The notes under the pieces: generated by a model | Database searches by the model: none | Seen by the model: only the letters and a program-made list of their open reading frames with translations | Told to the model about the DNA's origin: nothing | Shown: positions 18,784 to 27,948 of the stretch, one piece after another | Numbering within the stretch: the first letter of the stretch is position 1 | Layout of the letters: the number at the start of each line of letters is the position of its first letter | Translations under genes and position numbers: made by a program | Assembly: GCA_929200255.1 (NCBI GenBank) | Contig: CAKMYZ010000016.1 | Location: forward strand, 29,403 to 93,402 | Length of the DNA: 64,000 nt | Source of the DNA: an uncultured Alphaproteobacteria bacterium | GTDB lineage: Bacteria > Pseudomonadota > Alphaproteobacteria > Rhodobacterales > Rhodobacteraceae | Reading direction: 5' to 3'

Positions 18784-20664
18784 ATGAGCAAGCCATCAGA
18801 TAACCCCGCCGACCCATTCAAGAAGGCGTTGGCGGAAGCAACCAAAGTTATGGCGGATGACCCCGAATTGGCGGTCACCTATTCCGTCGACCCCGCGGGG
18901 CAGACGGCGGATACGATCCGCCTGCCGCAAGTATCACGCCGCATGACCCGTGATGAGGTGCTGCTGGCGCGCGGTACTGCGGATGCCTTTGCGCTGCGTC
19001 ACAAGTTCCACGACCCCAAAGTCTCGGCGCGCTACATGCCGCAGGGTCAGATGGCACAGGATCTTTATGAGGCGATGGAAACCGCCCGGATCGAGGCCGT
19101 GGGCGCCGCATACATGCCCGGCACCGCAGGCAACATTGATGCCAAGATTGGGACCGAGGCGCGACGCAAGGGGTATGACCAGATCAGCCAGGCCTCTGAC
19201 GCGCCTTTGGCTGTGGCAGCAGGGTATTTGATCCGCCATCTGGCCACGGGCCGCAACCTGCCGGAAGGGGCGGAAAACGTGATGGAGCTGTGGCGCGGGT
19301 TCATTGAGGATCACTGCGGTGGCACACTTGAAAGCCTGGAAGATACGCTGAATGACCAACAGGCGTTTGCGAAACTGGCCCGCCAGTTGATCAGCGACAT
19401 GGGCTATGGTGATCAACTGGGCGATGATCCTGACAGCCTTGATGAAGATCAGGAAGACGAAGCCGAAGAGGGCAGCAACGACGATCAGGAAGAACCCGAC
19501 AGCACCGGCGAGGACGACAGCGACGGCGAAGACGCCGAAGGCGCACCAGAGCAAAGCCAGGAGGACAGCCAAGACGCCAGCCAGGCCCAGGTCAGCATGG
19601 ATGATCAGGCCGACACCGAGATGGGCGAAGAGGCCGAGATGCCCGAAGGCGAAGCCCCACTCGAGCCGCCTGCCCCGCAACCTGTTTCGGATGCGGACCC
19701 CGATTACCGTGTGTTCATTACCGATTTTGACGAAGAGATTTCTGCCGAGGATTTGGCTGAACCGGCTGAACTGGAACGCTTGCGGGCCTATCTTGACCAG
19801 CAATTGGAACCACTCAAAGGGGCCGTTTCACGACTGGCCAATAAGTTGCAGCGCCGCCTGCAGGCCCAGCAGAACCGGTCATGGGAATTTGACCGCGAAG
19901 AGGGTATTCTGGATGCAGGCCGTCTGGCCCGGATCGTTGCGTCGCCAACGACACCGCTATCATTCAAGGTCGAGAAGGACACCGATTTCCGCGACACCGT
20001 GGTGACGCTGCTGTTGGATAACTCCGGTTCCATGCGCGGACGCCCGATTTCCATCGCTGCGATTTGTGCGGATGTCATGGCGCGCACACTGGAACGCTGT
20101 GATGTGAAGGTGGAAATCCTGGGTTTTACCACCAAAGCCTGGAAAGGCGGCCAATCGCGTGAGAAATGGCTTGCGGCAGGCCGCGAGGCCACGCCCGGCC
20201 GCCTGAATGATCTGCGCCATATCATCTACAAATCCGCCGATGCCCCATGGCGGCGCACCCGCCCGAATTTGGGGCTGATGATGAAAGAGGGTCTGTTGAA
20301 GGAAAACATCGACGGCGAGGCGCTGGAATGGGCGCACCGTCGCATGGTGGCGCGTCAGGAACAACGCAAGGTCCTTATGGTAATCTCGGATGGTGCGCCG
20401 GTCGACGATTCCACCTTGTCGGTGAACCCCGCCAACTATCTGGAGAAGCACCTGCGCGATGTGATCGCCATGGTCGAGAAGCGCAAAGCAGTGGAACTGG
20501 TCGCAATTGGTATTGGCCACGATGTGACACGTTACTATGAACGTGCTGTGACCATCACGGATGTCGAACAGTTGGCAGGTGCGATGACGGAACAGCTCGC
20601 CAGCCTTTTTGACAGCGATCCGCGCAAGCGGGCGCGTGTGATGGGGATGCGCAAGGCAGGCTAG
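18784..20664 (+). CDS. cobT: Cobaltochelatase subunit CobT
   Basis: A 626-residue partner of CobS. Its N-terminal helical region (1-200) is followed by a very acidic Asp/Glu/Gln linker (about 215-300), typical of CobT and ChlD/BchD. The C-terminal von Willebrand A domain has the MIDAS motif DNSGS at residues 412-416, with the later Thr and Asp in 'ILGFTTKAW' and '[12 protein letters not shown]'. The vWA domain is thought to contact CobN in a Mg-dependent way. CobN is not in this window. Confidence 0.95.
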   Translation: MSKPSDNPADPFKKALAEATKVMADDPELAVTYSVDPAGQTADTIRLPQVSRRMTRDEVLLARGTADAFALRHKFHDPKVSARYMPQGQMAQDLYEAMETARIEAVGAAYMPGTAGNIDAKIGTEARRKGYDQISQASDAPLAVAAGYLIRHLATGRNLPEGAENVMELWRGFIEDHCGGTLESLEDTLNDQQAFAKLARQLISDMGYGDQLGDDPDSLDEDQEDEAEEGSNDDQEEPDSTGEDDSDGEDAEGAPEQSQEDSQDASQAQVSMDDQADTEMGEEAEMPEGEAPLEPPAPQPVSDADPDYRVFITDFDEEISAEDLAEPAELERLRAYLDQQLEPLKGAVSRLANKLQRRLQAQQNRSWEFDREEGILDAGRLARIVASPTTPLSFKVEKDTDFRDTVVTLLLDNSGSMRGRPISIAAICADVMARTLERCDVKVEILGFTTKAWKGGQSREKWLAAGREATPGRLNDLRHIIYKSADAPWRRTRPNLGLMMKEGLLKENIDGEALEWAHRRMVARQEQRKVLMVISDGAPVDDSTLSVNPANYLEKHLRDVIAMVEKRKAVELVAIGIGHDVTRYYERAVTITDVEQLAGAMTEQLASLFDSDPRKRARVMGMRKAG

Positions 20665-20739
20665 ACCTCTGCCTTACCGCATCTGTTGGATGCCTTCGGC
20701 GGAAGTTTGATTGAACATAGAAAGTCAGGGAGTTTTCAT

Positions 20740-22521
20740 TTGTTTCAAACGTTTGAGGCGCAATCTTCGCCAGATCAGGGCCCACCACGTCTGAAGGCTT
20801 TGCGCGCTGAAATGGCCGCACGCGGTTTTGACGCCTTTCTGGTGCCCCGCGCCGACGCGCATCAGGGCGAATATGTCGCCCCGCGTGATGCCCGCCTTGA
20901 ATGGCTGACGGGGTTTTCCGGTTCGGCCGGGTTCTGCGCCGTTCTGCCAGAGGTGGCGGGGGTCTTTATCGATGGACGCTACCGCGTACAGGTCCGTGCA
21001 GAGGTGGCGAGTGATTTTACGCCAGTGCATTGGCCAGAGATCCAACTGCCAGATTGGTTGCAAGAACAGTTACCGGGTGGTGTGGTTGCCTATGATCCGT
21101 GGTTGCATACAGTATCAGAGATTGCGGCCCTGCGTGAAAAACTCAGTGGTTTCACGCTGACCCCCACCGACAATCTGGTTGATGCGATCTGGCCTGACCA
21201 ACCGGCGCCACCGGATGCACCCTTCACGGCACATCCGCTGGAACAGGCAGGCGAATCCCATGCCGATAAGCGCGCGCGACTGGCGGATGCGATGGGCGAG
21301 GATGCCGTTGTCCTGACACTGCCCGATAGTATCGCCTGGCTTTTAAACATCCGCGGCACCGATATTGCCCGCAATCCCGTGCCGCAGGCTTTGGCCGTTT
21401 TGCATAAGACCGGCAAGGTGTCGCTGTTCTGCGGTGAGGGCAAGGCCACTGATGTCGCCGATCATCTGGGTGGGGACGTAGGCATCCACAACATGGCGGA
21501 TTTCCTTGACGATCTTCAGGGCCTGACCGGGACAGTCCTGGTTGATGCAAAATCCAGCCCAGATATTGTCGTCACGACTTTGCGCGATGCGGGTTGTGAT
21601 GTCGTCCAAGGCAAGGATCCATGCATCCTGCCCAAGGCCTGCAAGAATCCCATCGAAATCGCAGGCGCCAAAGCTGCCCACGAACGTGACGCTGTGGCCA
21701 TGGTGCGCTTTCTGGCCTGGCTTGATGCCAAGGCGCCAATAGGTGGGTTGACCGAGATTGACGTGGTCAAGGCGCTGGAGGACTTCCGCCGTCAGACCAA
21801 CGCCTTGCGCGATATCAGTTTTGAGACGATCTGCGGGGCCGGGCCCAACGGGGCCATTGTCCACTATAGGGTAAGCGAAAAGACAAACCGCCCTGTCGTC
21901 CAAGGCGACCTTCTCTTGGTTGATAGTGGTGGCCAATATGTGGATGGCACCACAGATATCACCCGCACCATGGCAATCGGTGCCCCCACCGCAGAGCATC
22001 GCGCCTGCTACACCCGCGTTTTGCAGGGCATGGTCGCGGTCAGCCGCATCCGCTTTCCAAAAGGTGTTGGCGGGCAGCATCTGGATGCGCTGGCCCGCGC
22101 GCCACTTTGGTTGGCGGGGCAAGATTACGACCATGGCACAGGCCACGGTGTTGGGAGTTATCTGAGCGTGCATGAGGGACCGCAGGGCATTTCCCGACGC
22201 GCTGAGGTCGCACTTCAAACCGGCATGATCCTGTCCAATGAACCGGGCTATTATCGCGAAGGCGCCTTTGGCATTCGCATCGAAAATCTGATCGTGGTGG
22301 TTGACGCCCCTGCCCTACCCGGCGGTGATGACCGCGAGATGTTGTCGTTTGACACGCTGACCTATGTGCCTTTCGACCGGCGGCTTATTGATACCAACCT
22401 GCTGACACAGGCGGAACGGGACTGGATTGATACCTATCACGCCGATACATTGGCACTTCTTGCGCCGCGATTGGATGAAGAGACCAGCAAGTGGCTGGCC
22501 GCAGCCTGCGCGCCACTTTGA
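20740..22521 (+). CDS. Aminopeptidase P family protein (Xaa-Pro aminopeptidase), TTG start
   Basis: The protein is 593 residues from a TTG at 20740. That start is chosen because an AGGGAG ribosome site lies 6-8 bases before it and the text from there ('LFQTFEAQSSPDQGPPRL') matches the family N-terminus; the ATG at 20686 has neither. It has two creatinase-like N-terminal domains and a pita-bread catalytic domain (about 330-560). The dinuclear metal ligands are in 'DSGGQYVDGTTDITRT' (two Asp), 'GTGHGVGSYL' (His), 'NEPGYY' (Glu) and 'GIRIENL' (Glu). It cleaves the residue before proline in cytosolic peptides. Confidence 0.9.
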   Translation: MFQTFEAQSSPDQGPPRLKALRAEMAARGFDAFLVPRADAHQGEYVAPRDARLEWLTGFSGSAGFCAVLPEVAGVFIDGRYRVQVRAEVASDFTPVHWPEIQLPDWLQEQLPGGVVAYDPWLHTVSEIAALREKLSGFTLTPTDNLVDAIWPDQPAPPDAPFTAHPLEQAGESHADKRARLADAMGEDAVVLTLPDSIAWLLNIRGTDIARNPVPQALAVLHKTGKVSLFCGEGKATDVADHLGGDVGIHNMADFLDDLQGLTGTVLVDAKSSPDIVVTTLRDAGCDVVQGKDPCILPKACKNPIEIAGAKAAHERDAVAMVRFLAWLDAKAPIGGLTEIDVVKALEDFRRQTNALRDISFETICGAGPNGAIVHYRVSEKTNRPVVQGDLLLVDSGGQYVDGTTDITRTMAIGAPTAEHRACYTRVLQGMVAVSRIRFPKGVGGQHLDALARAPLWLAGQDYDHGTGHGVGSYLSVHEGPQGISRRAEVALQTGMILSNEPGYYREGAFGIRIENLIVVVDAPALPGGDDREMLSFDTLTYVPFDRRLIDTNLLTQAERDWIDTYHADTLALLAPRLDEETSKWLAAACAPL

Positions 22522-22577
22522 CATAGGGCTGTCATTGAGAACACCCGCAGCATAACAACGGCGCCGAGGAATTGACC

Positions 22578-22919
22578 ATGGCCGACCACATCAAAATCCG
22601 CCCGGCGACGGGGACATGGGTTGTCCGGGCCGCCGGTGCCGTGCTGGGCGAAAGCACCAATGCGCTGGAACTGACCGAAGGGGACTATCCACCGGTGATT
22701 TATTTTCCCCGCTCTGATCTGGCTATGACCTTTCTCGAACCAACCGATACAACCTCGACCTGCCCCTACAAAGGCGAGGCGAATTTCTTTGCGATTGTCG
22801 CCAAAAGCGGGCCCTTGGACAACGCCGCCTGGTCCTACGAACACCCTTTAGAGAGTGTTGCCGCGATCAAAGGTCATCTTGCGTTCTATGCTGACAAAGT
22901 CACCGTCGAGCAGGTCTAA
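22578..22919 (+). CDS. DUF427 domain-containing protein
   Basis: A 113-residue single-domain DUF427 protein. Family features are the strands 'WVVRAAGAVLGESTNALEL', 'YPPVIYFPRSDL' and the conserved 'STCPYKGEANFF', followed by 'AAWSYEHP'. The biochemical role of the family is not settled. The ATG at 22578 is preceded by GAGGAATTGACC. It ends three bases from the end of the convergent ClC gene. Confidence 0.85.
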   Translation: MADHIKIRPATGTWVVRAAGAVLGESTNALELTEGDYPPVIYFPRSDLAMTFLEPTDTTSTCPYKGEANFFAIVAKSGPLDNAAWSYEHPLESVAAIKGHLAFYADKVTVEQV

Positions 22920-22922
22920 TCG

Positions 22923-24611
22923 TCAGGAATGTTCTTCTGCCGCTGTCTCGGACAATGCCCGGTTCATCGCACGCAATGCATCGACTTCATACAATGCACC
23001 CAGCAGCTCCGCCCCGCTATCGTCATGTGTGGCGTGAACGACGGGGATCAATCTTGGTCTGTCACGCTCAAACAGCGGCATCGCTTGTTCCAGCGACGCG
23101 TTGCGGTCCAGACAAATACCTTCGCGGATCAATGCGCGGCATTCTTCCTCCAGCGTCGATTGGCGCCCGTCAATCGGATGCATGATCCCGGCCACTTTGA
23201 TCGTGGCCAGCAAATAGGCCTGCGGACCAGCGGCAAGATGTACGTTTCGCCGTTCCAACTGTGTCAGAAAGAATGATCTATCCACCAAGCGCGAAGAGAT
23301 TGCACTGGACAGAGATACCGCCACCATAACGGCCAGACCAGTTTGCCAGTCGCCCGTCAATTCAAACACGATCAGCGTGGTCGATATCGGCGCACCCAGG
23401 ACCGCTGCGGCAACCGCACCCATACCTGCCAAAGCATAAAGCGTGCCCTCACCAGAGACATTGGGAAAAATCGCCGTGGCGATGATACCAAAAGCAAGCC
23501 CCGTCAGCGCACCAACCATCAGCGACGGCGAAAACACCCCGCCCCCCATACGCCCACCCATGGTGATGGCCACGGCCACCACTTTGAGAATGACAAAGAC
23601 GATAGCCTCGTGCAGCAACAGCTCACCAGTGAGGGCGGCAGATGTCGTCTCATATCCGACGCCGATGATATGCGGCCACCAGATTGCCAGCCCGCCCAGC
23701 ATTGCGCCTGCAACGGCGGGGCGCAGGAAACGCGGCATACCGGTTTCATCCTGGACATAAGACCCAAAGTCGTCAGCCAGAAAGATGGCTTTCATCAAGG
23801 CAACGGCAACGATGCCGCAAACGATGCCAAGGATAATAAATGCCGGGAGCTCAACATAGAATTGCAGCGCGTTCTGCACCGGCAAAACAAACTCTGTCAC
23901 ATCGCCGAAAACAAGGCGGTTGATGACTGTGCCCACGGCTGAGGCAATCACGATGGGTGCAAATGCGTGTACAGCAAAATGGCGCAGCACGACCTCAAGC
24001 GCGAACAGCGCACCGGCAATAGGGGCGTTGAAACTGGCAGAAACCGCTGCCGCAACAGCGCAGCCCAGCAAATCGCGCCCGGTGATCCCATTTGCGTTAA
24101 TCCAACGACACACCGCCGTGGAAATGACCGCAGCAAGATGGACTACAGGCCCCTCTCGCCCACTGGACCCGCCCGTGGACAGGGTGATCATTGACGCAGA
24201 AGCCGAGGCTAGACCGCGCCGCACCTCGACCCGGCCCTCGGCAAGGGCGGCCCCTTCGATGACATCCGCCACCGACCGCACACGCCCATCATCGGTAAAC
24301 CGGTCCAGAATGACACCAACAATCAAACCGCCACAGATGGGAATGATCAGGATCTGGTACCAGGCAAGCCCCGCCGCAAACGAATGCAGGGTCAGAACAT
24401 CATCCGTACCGTAGGCGGTCGTCTGCAACAGATAAATGCCAAGGCGAAACAGAACGGCAGCAAGGCCTGCACCAATGCCAATGGCAAGCGCTATGAACCA
24501 GAACTGGATTTGGTTGGGGCCATGGGTTTTCATGACCCGTGCGGCGTCTTTGCAAGCCGTCGTTGCATCAGCAAATCTTTGCTGTAGCAGCGCTTTGACT
24601 GGCTTACCCAT
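22923..24611 (-). CDS. ClC-type chloride channel/antiporter with C-terminal CBS domains
   Basis: The protein is 562 residues from the ATG at 24611. The frame stays open for about 100 codons further up, but that extension has no family similarity and is Cys/Arg-rich. It is an inner-membrane ClC protein with about 16 helical segments. Signatures visible are 'GGSSGREGPVVHLAA' (with the gating Glu of GREGP), 'FNAPIAGALFALEVVLRH' and 'GGRMGGGVFSPSLMVGA'. The cytosolic C-terminal 110 residues look like a CBS pair ending 'LLGALYEVDALRAMNR'. The gating glutamate is kept, but whether it acts as channel or exchanger cannot be decided here. Confidence 0.9.
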   Translation of the reverse strand: MGKPVKALLQQRFADATTACKDAARVMKTHGPNQIQFWFIALAIGIGAGLAAVLFRLGIYLLQTTAYGTDDVLTLHSFAAGLAWYQILIIPICGGLIVGVILDRFTDDGRVRSVADVIEGAALAEGRVEVRRGLASASASMITLSTGGSSGREGPVVHLAAVISTAVCRWINANGITGRDLLGCAVAAAVSASFNAPIAGALFALEVVLRHFAVHAFAPIVIASAVGTVINRLVFGDVTEFVLPVQNALQFYVELPAFIILGIVCGIVAVALMKAIFLADDFGSYVQDETGMPRFLRPAVAGAMLGGLAIWWPHIIGVGYETTSAALTGELLLHEAIVFVILKVVAVAITMGGRMGGGVFSPSLMVGALTGLAFGIIATAIFPNVSGEGTLYALAGMGAVAAAVLGAPISTTLIVFELTGDWQTGLAVMVAVSLSSAISSRLVDRSFFLTQLERRNVHLAAGPQAYLLATIKVAGIMHPIDGRQSTLEEECRALIREGICLDRNASLEQAMPLFERDRPRLIPVVHATHDDSGAELLGALYEVDALRAMNRALSETAAEEHS

Positions 24612-25049
24612 TCGGTTTGCTTTCCGCCTCGGACACGATAAGGCCGCACGCCCCGTCTGAGCCGCGCAACTCGTATCCTTCTCTATGTCAAGACATGGGC
24701 ACATCCAAGCCAATACTGCGGCGATCCAATGCCGCCAGACAACGTCTTGCGTCCCGTCCGAAGCGTCAAACCGACAAAAATGAGCGTATATTCGACGGCC
24801 AGACTCGAAAAAGAAACAACCTTTGCGCGAATCGCTAAATTGCACCGCCAAGGAAAGGAGAATTTTTCCCTTATTTTTCTCTTCGGCAGGGCCTGTGAAG
24901 TATTTCGAAAGCACCGTGGAATAAGGGCGTTAAGGCAAATACCTAGAGTTTTTTAAGTATTTTTACACCCTTAGCCCATGAGTTTCACGAACAACTCCTG
25001 ATAGTTAGGTCAGTAAATATGACATACTTTGGGATAGGTTGCGGGATTC

Positions 25050-25154
25050 ATGGCCAAACTGTTACGTAAGGGCAAGAGACGTGTAGTGTCTCCCATTTCA
25101 CGAGTACCGAGAGTGATGCGCAAGCGGACCTCGCAGTTACCAAGGTCACTTTAG
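25050..25154 (+). CDS. Possible 34-residue basic peptide
   Basis: ATG at 25050 to TAG at 25152-25154 gives a very basic peptide starting MAKLLRKGKRRVV and rich in Arg, Lys, Ser and Pro (about 12 basic residues of 34). A weak GGGA lies 3 bases before the ATG. No known family. It may be a chance frame within a structured RNA. Confidence 0.25.
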   Translation: MAKLLRKGKRRVVSPISRVPRVMRKRTSQLPRSL

Positions 25155-25178
25155 CAATAAGGTGGTCTTAAATGAACG

Positions 25179-25210
25179 ATGTATCGAGGAGGTGAGTGGC
25201 CGAGATACAT
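25179..25210 (+). other. Hairpin presenting a Shine-Dalgarno-like loop
   Basis: A perfect 7-bp stem, ATGTATC/GATACAT, encloses an 18-nt loop containing AGGAGGTG. That 8-mer is the exact complement of CACCTCCT, which occurs in the loops of cuckoo elements 2-5 at 52.9-53.1 kb and is also the expected 3' tail of 16S rRNA. No gene follows within reach before the terminator. Confidence 0.5.
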
Positions 25211-25245
25211 GGTAAAGAGTGGGCTGAGTAACCGGTGTAAGTTCA

Positions 25246-25276
25246 GGGCGTCGCGATTGTTGCGACGCCCATTTTT
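25246..25276 (+). terminator. Rho-independent terminator
   Basis: GGGCGTCGC - GATTGTT - GCGACGCCC, a perfect 9-bp GC-rich stem, is followed by ATTTTT. The U-run is on the plus strand only, so it ends a plus-strand transcript just before the convergent recN 3' end. Confidence 0.9.
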
Positions 25277-25280
25277 GTTC

Positions 25281-26930
25281 TTAGATTTTGATCAGTGCGC
25301 GGGCCGCTTCGCGCGCCGCATCGGTCACTTTGTCGCCGGACAGCATTCGGGCGATTTCATCAATACGGGCATTCGCATCAAGCGCGACAACAGTTGATGT
25401 CGTCGATTGGGCATCCTGATGCTTTTCCACCCGCCAGTGATGCCGCCCAAGGGCCGCAACCTGCGGTGAATGTGTCACCACCAGCACCTGCCCCTCTGTT
25501 GCCAGTTCCGCCAAGCGCCGCCCAACGGCATCGGCCGTTGCCCCCCCAACCCCACGATCAATTTCGTCAAAGATCATGGTCAGGCCCTGGCTCGCCTGGG
25601 TCAGGCAAACCTTCAGCGCCAAAAGAAAACGGCTCAACTCCCCGCCCGAAGCAATCTTGTTCAGCGGACCGGCGGGCGCGCCGGGGTTTGTCGCCACGGT
25701 AAAGGCGACATCGTCACGACCTTCTGGCCCCGCATCAGCGGCAGTCATCGTCGTGGCAAAGACGGCACGCTCCATCTTCAACGGCGCCAACTCACCAGCC
25801 ATTGCTGCATCTAGCGCTTTGGCAGCCTTGGCCCGCCTTTTGTGAATATCCAACGCAGCAGCGTCATAGGATGTCTGTGCCGCCGATACCGCCTCACGTA
25901 AATGATCCAAATCCCGCGCCCCATCGTCGAGCACCGCAAGCCGCCCGCGCAACTCATCTGCGAACTGGCGCAGATCATCAGGCAGCACATTGTGTTTGCG
26001 GGCCAAACCACGGATCGCGAACAGCCGCTCCTCGGCCTCTTCCAACTCGGATGTGTTGAACGACAACGCGTCCAGACAATCAGCGACACCGCGCTGCGCC
26101 TCATCAAGGGTCAGCATCGCCTGTTCAATTGACGCCAGCGGCGCATCCAGCCGCCCTTCTGCCTGCCCGGCAACTCCCTGCAACCAACGCAATGCATCGC
26201 TTGCCATGCCTTCGGCACCGCCCATGCCAAGAGCCTCTGCCGCTTTGCCGATATCTGCACGGATCTTCTCGGCGGCCTGCATCAGGCGGCGTTGGGTGTC
26301 CAAGGTGGCCTCTTCGCCTGCCTCAGGGGCCAGCGCGTCAAGCTCCGCTACTGCGTGCCGTAAGAAATCTTCTTCGGATTTTGCCTCTGCAATTCTGGCC
26401 TCTGTCGCCGCCAGGTTACGGCGGGCCGTTGCCATCGCGTGCCAAGCGCCGCGCACCCGATCCAGTTCGACCTCCAATCCAGCATAAGTATCCAGCATCT
26501 GCCGATGCCCACGCGGGTTCAGCAACTCACGATCATCATGTTGGCCATGCAATTCAACAAGCGTCTCTGACAGGTTGCGCAGAACCTCTCCACTGACCCG
26601 CCTGTCATTGACCCACGCCGTCTTGCGCCCGTCACGTACATTCACACGACGCAAGATCAGTTCATCCTCGATGGCAATGCCGGCCTCTTGCAGAATGGCG
26701 ATGGCCGGATGTGATGCGGGCAGATCGAACCAAGCCGTCACTTCGCCCTGATCGGCCCCCTGGCGCACGAGGTCTGCGCGACCCCGCCATCCCAACACAA
26801 ACCCTAACGCATCCAGCAAAATGGATTTGCCGGCCCCGGTTTCCCCGGTCAGCACGTTCAATCCCGGCTGAAACGCCAGTTCCAGCCGGTCGACAATCAA
26901 CATTTCGCGGATATCTAAACCACGTAGCAT
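25281..26930 (-). CDS. recN: DNA repair protein RecN
   Basis: A 549-residue SMC-like ATPase of double-strand-break repair. Walker A is 'GLNVLTGETGAGKSILLDALG' near residue 30, with long coiled-coil arms (about 160-380). The ABC signature is 'IASGGELSRFLLAL', and Walker B is 'TMIFDEIDRGVGG'. The ATG at 26930 is chosen over a TTG four codons upstream. It is the last gene of the long minus-strand series and follows bamD by 36 bp, an order conserved in Rhodobacterales. Confidence 0.95.
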   Translation of the reverse strand: MLRGLDIREMLIVDRLELAFQPGLNVLTGETGAGKSILLDALGFVLGWRGRADLVRQGADQGEVTAWFDLPASHPAIAILQEAGIAIEDELILRRVNVRDGRKTAWVNDRRVSGEVLRNLSETLVELHGQHDDRELLNPRGHRQMLDTYAGLEVELDRVRGAWHAMATARRNLAATEARIAEAKSEEDFLRHAVAELDALAPEAGEEATLDTQRRLMQAAEKIRADIGKAAEALGMGGAEGMASDALRWLQGVAGQAEGRLDAPLASIEQAMLTLDEAQRGVADCLDALSFNTSELEEAEERLFAIRGLARKHNVLPDDLRQFADELRGRLAVLDDGARDLDHLREAVSAAQTSYDAAALDIHKRRAKAAKALDAAMAGELAPLKMERAVFATTMTAADAGPEGRDDVAFTVATNPGAPAGPLNKIASGGELSRFLLALKVCLTQASQGLTMIFDEIDRGVGGATADAVGRRLAELATEGQVLVVTHSPQVAALGRHHWRVEKHQDAQSTTSTVVALDANARIDEIARMLSGDKVTDAAREAARALIKI

Positions 26931-26966
26931 CGGTTTGCCCAACGGGCGGGGTTGCCCCCGCGTGGA

Positions 26967-27815
26967 TTACAGCCACTCACCACGCAGCACCTGCCTATAG
27001 ATCGACGCCAGCCAGCTATTGCCCGCAGCTTCCGCCGTGAGGCCCCGGCCTGTCAGCAAAGCAAAGCTGGATTCATACCACTCGGTCGACTGATAGTTAT
27101 ATCCAAGGATCGCCCCGGCTGTCTGCGCCTCTTCGACCAACCCCAGCGAAAGATAGCTTTCAACCAAGCGGTGCAGCGCCTCTGGCGTGTGCGTTGTCGT
27201 CTGGAAACCCTCGACCACCGTACGGAACCGGTTGGCCGCCGCAATGTAGTTTCCACGCTTGAGGTAGTAGCGCCCGATTTCCATCTCTTTGGCCGCCAAG
27301 TGATTGAAAGCCAGATCAAATTTCAACACAGAAGCGCTGGCGTATTCAGTATCAGGATATTGCTCAATCACACGGCGCAGGGCCTGCAGTGCCTGAAATG
27401 TCAGCCCCTGATCGCGGCCGACCTCATCAATCTGATCGTAGTATGACAGGGCCAGAAGATAGGCCGCATAGGCCGCATCTTCCTGCGTTGGATAGAAATC
27501 CAGATAGCGCTGCGCAGAGGCGCGGCTGTTCGGATAATCCTCATCCTTGTGGTAGGCAAAAGCCTGCATAATCAACGCACGTTGGGCAAACTCGGAGTAT
27601 GGATAGAGGCGCTCAACCTCGCCAAATGTGAAGGCCGCATCGTCGGGGTTACCCTGCGCAACCTGCCTTTCACCCTGCTCGAAGATCTGACGCGCCGTCA
27701 GATCATCAAGAGGCACTCCGCTCCGCTCACCACTACAGGCCGCAAGCACAGCAAATGAGATCGCGGCAACACTGCGCAGCACCCAGCGGGATTTGGTGAC
27801 CTTGCTGCCTGACAT
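26967..27815 (-). CDS. bamD: Outer membrane protein assembly factor BamD (ComL-type lipoprotein)
   Basis: The protein is 282 residues from the ATG at 27815 (a GTG lies five codons upstream). A signal sequence ends in the lipobox 'FAVLAACSG', so the mature protein is anchored by an acylated Cys, normally to the inner face of the outer membrane. TPR-like helices follow ('IFEQGERQVAQGNPDDAAFTFGEV', 'YPYSEFAQRALIMQAFAYHK', 'QRYLDFYPTQEDAAYAAYLLALSYYDQ'). BamD works with BamA in inserting beta-barrel proteins. It lies between lpxC and recN. Confidence 0.93.
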   Translation of the reverse strand: MSGSKVTKSRWVLRSVAAISFAVLAACSGERSGVPLDDLTARQIFEQGERQVAQGNPDDAAFTFGEVERLYPYSEFAQRALIMQAFAYHKDEDYPNSRASAQRYLDFYPTQEDAAYAAYLLALSYYDQIDEVGRDQGLTFQALQALRRVIEQYPDTEYASASVLKFDLAFNHLAAKEMEIGRYYLKRGNYIAAANRFRTVVEGFQTTTHTPEALHRLVESYLSLGLVEEAQTAGAILGYNYQSTEWYESSFALLTGRGLTAEAAGNSWLASIYRQVLRGEWL

Positions 27816-27948
27816 TCTTTGTGACCTCACTCACACTTCTTATGTGGACAGGACGCCAAGCGTCCGTTCTTCTGGGGTCGGTCTAACATAGAAAAATCGA
27901 GGGCAAAATGCCTTTTGACCGCTTCGTGTTCAACTGTCGTGATGTCAA

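Larger units (their letters stand above)
24960..25276 (+). ncRNA. Candidate structured plus-strand RNA ending in a strong terminator
   Basis: The 669 bp between the ClC gene and recN have no long gene, yet they end in a rho-independent terminator readable only on the plus strand. Upstream of it are several stems: GAGAC..GTCTC near 25076-25092, and ATGTATC (25179-25185) with GATACAT (25204-25210). The latter presents AGGAGGTG (25187-25194) in its loop. The 5' end is not fixed; the AT-rich stretch 24950-25020 is the likely promoter area. It could be an sRNA, a short-peptide message, or both. I recognise no Rfam family by eye. Confidence 0.4.

Noticed and set aside
24612..24914. N-terminal extension of the ClC protein
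   Set aside because: Open in frame for 101 codons, but Cys/Arg-rich with no family similarity; the ATG at 24611 begins directly ahead of the conserved region.
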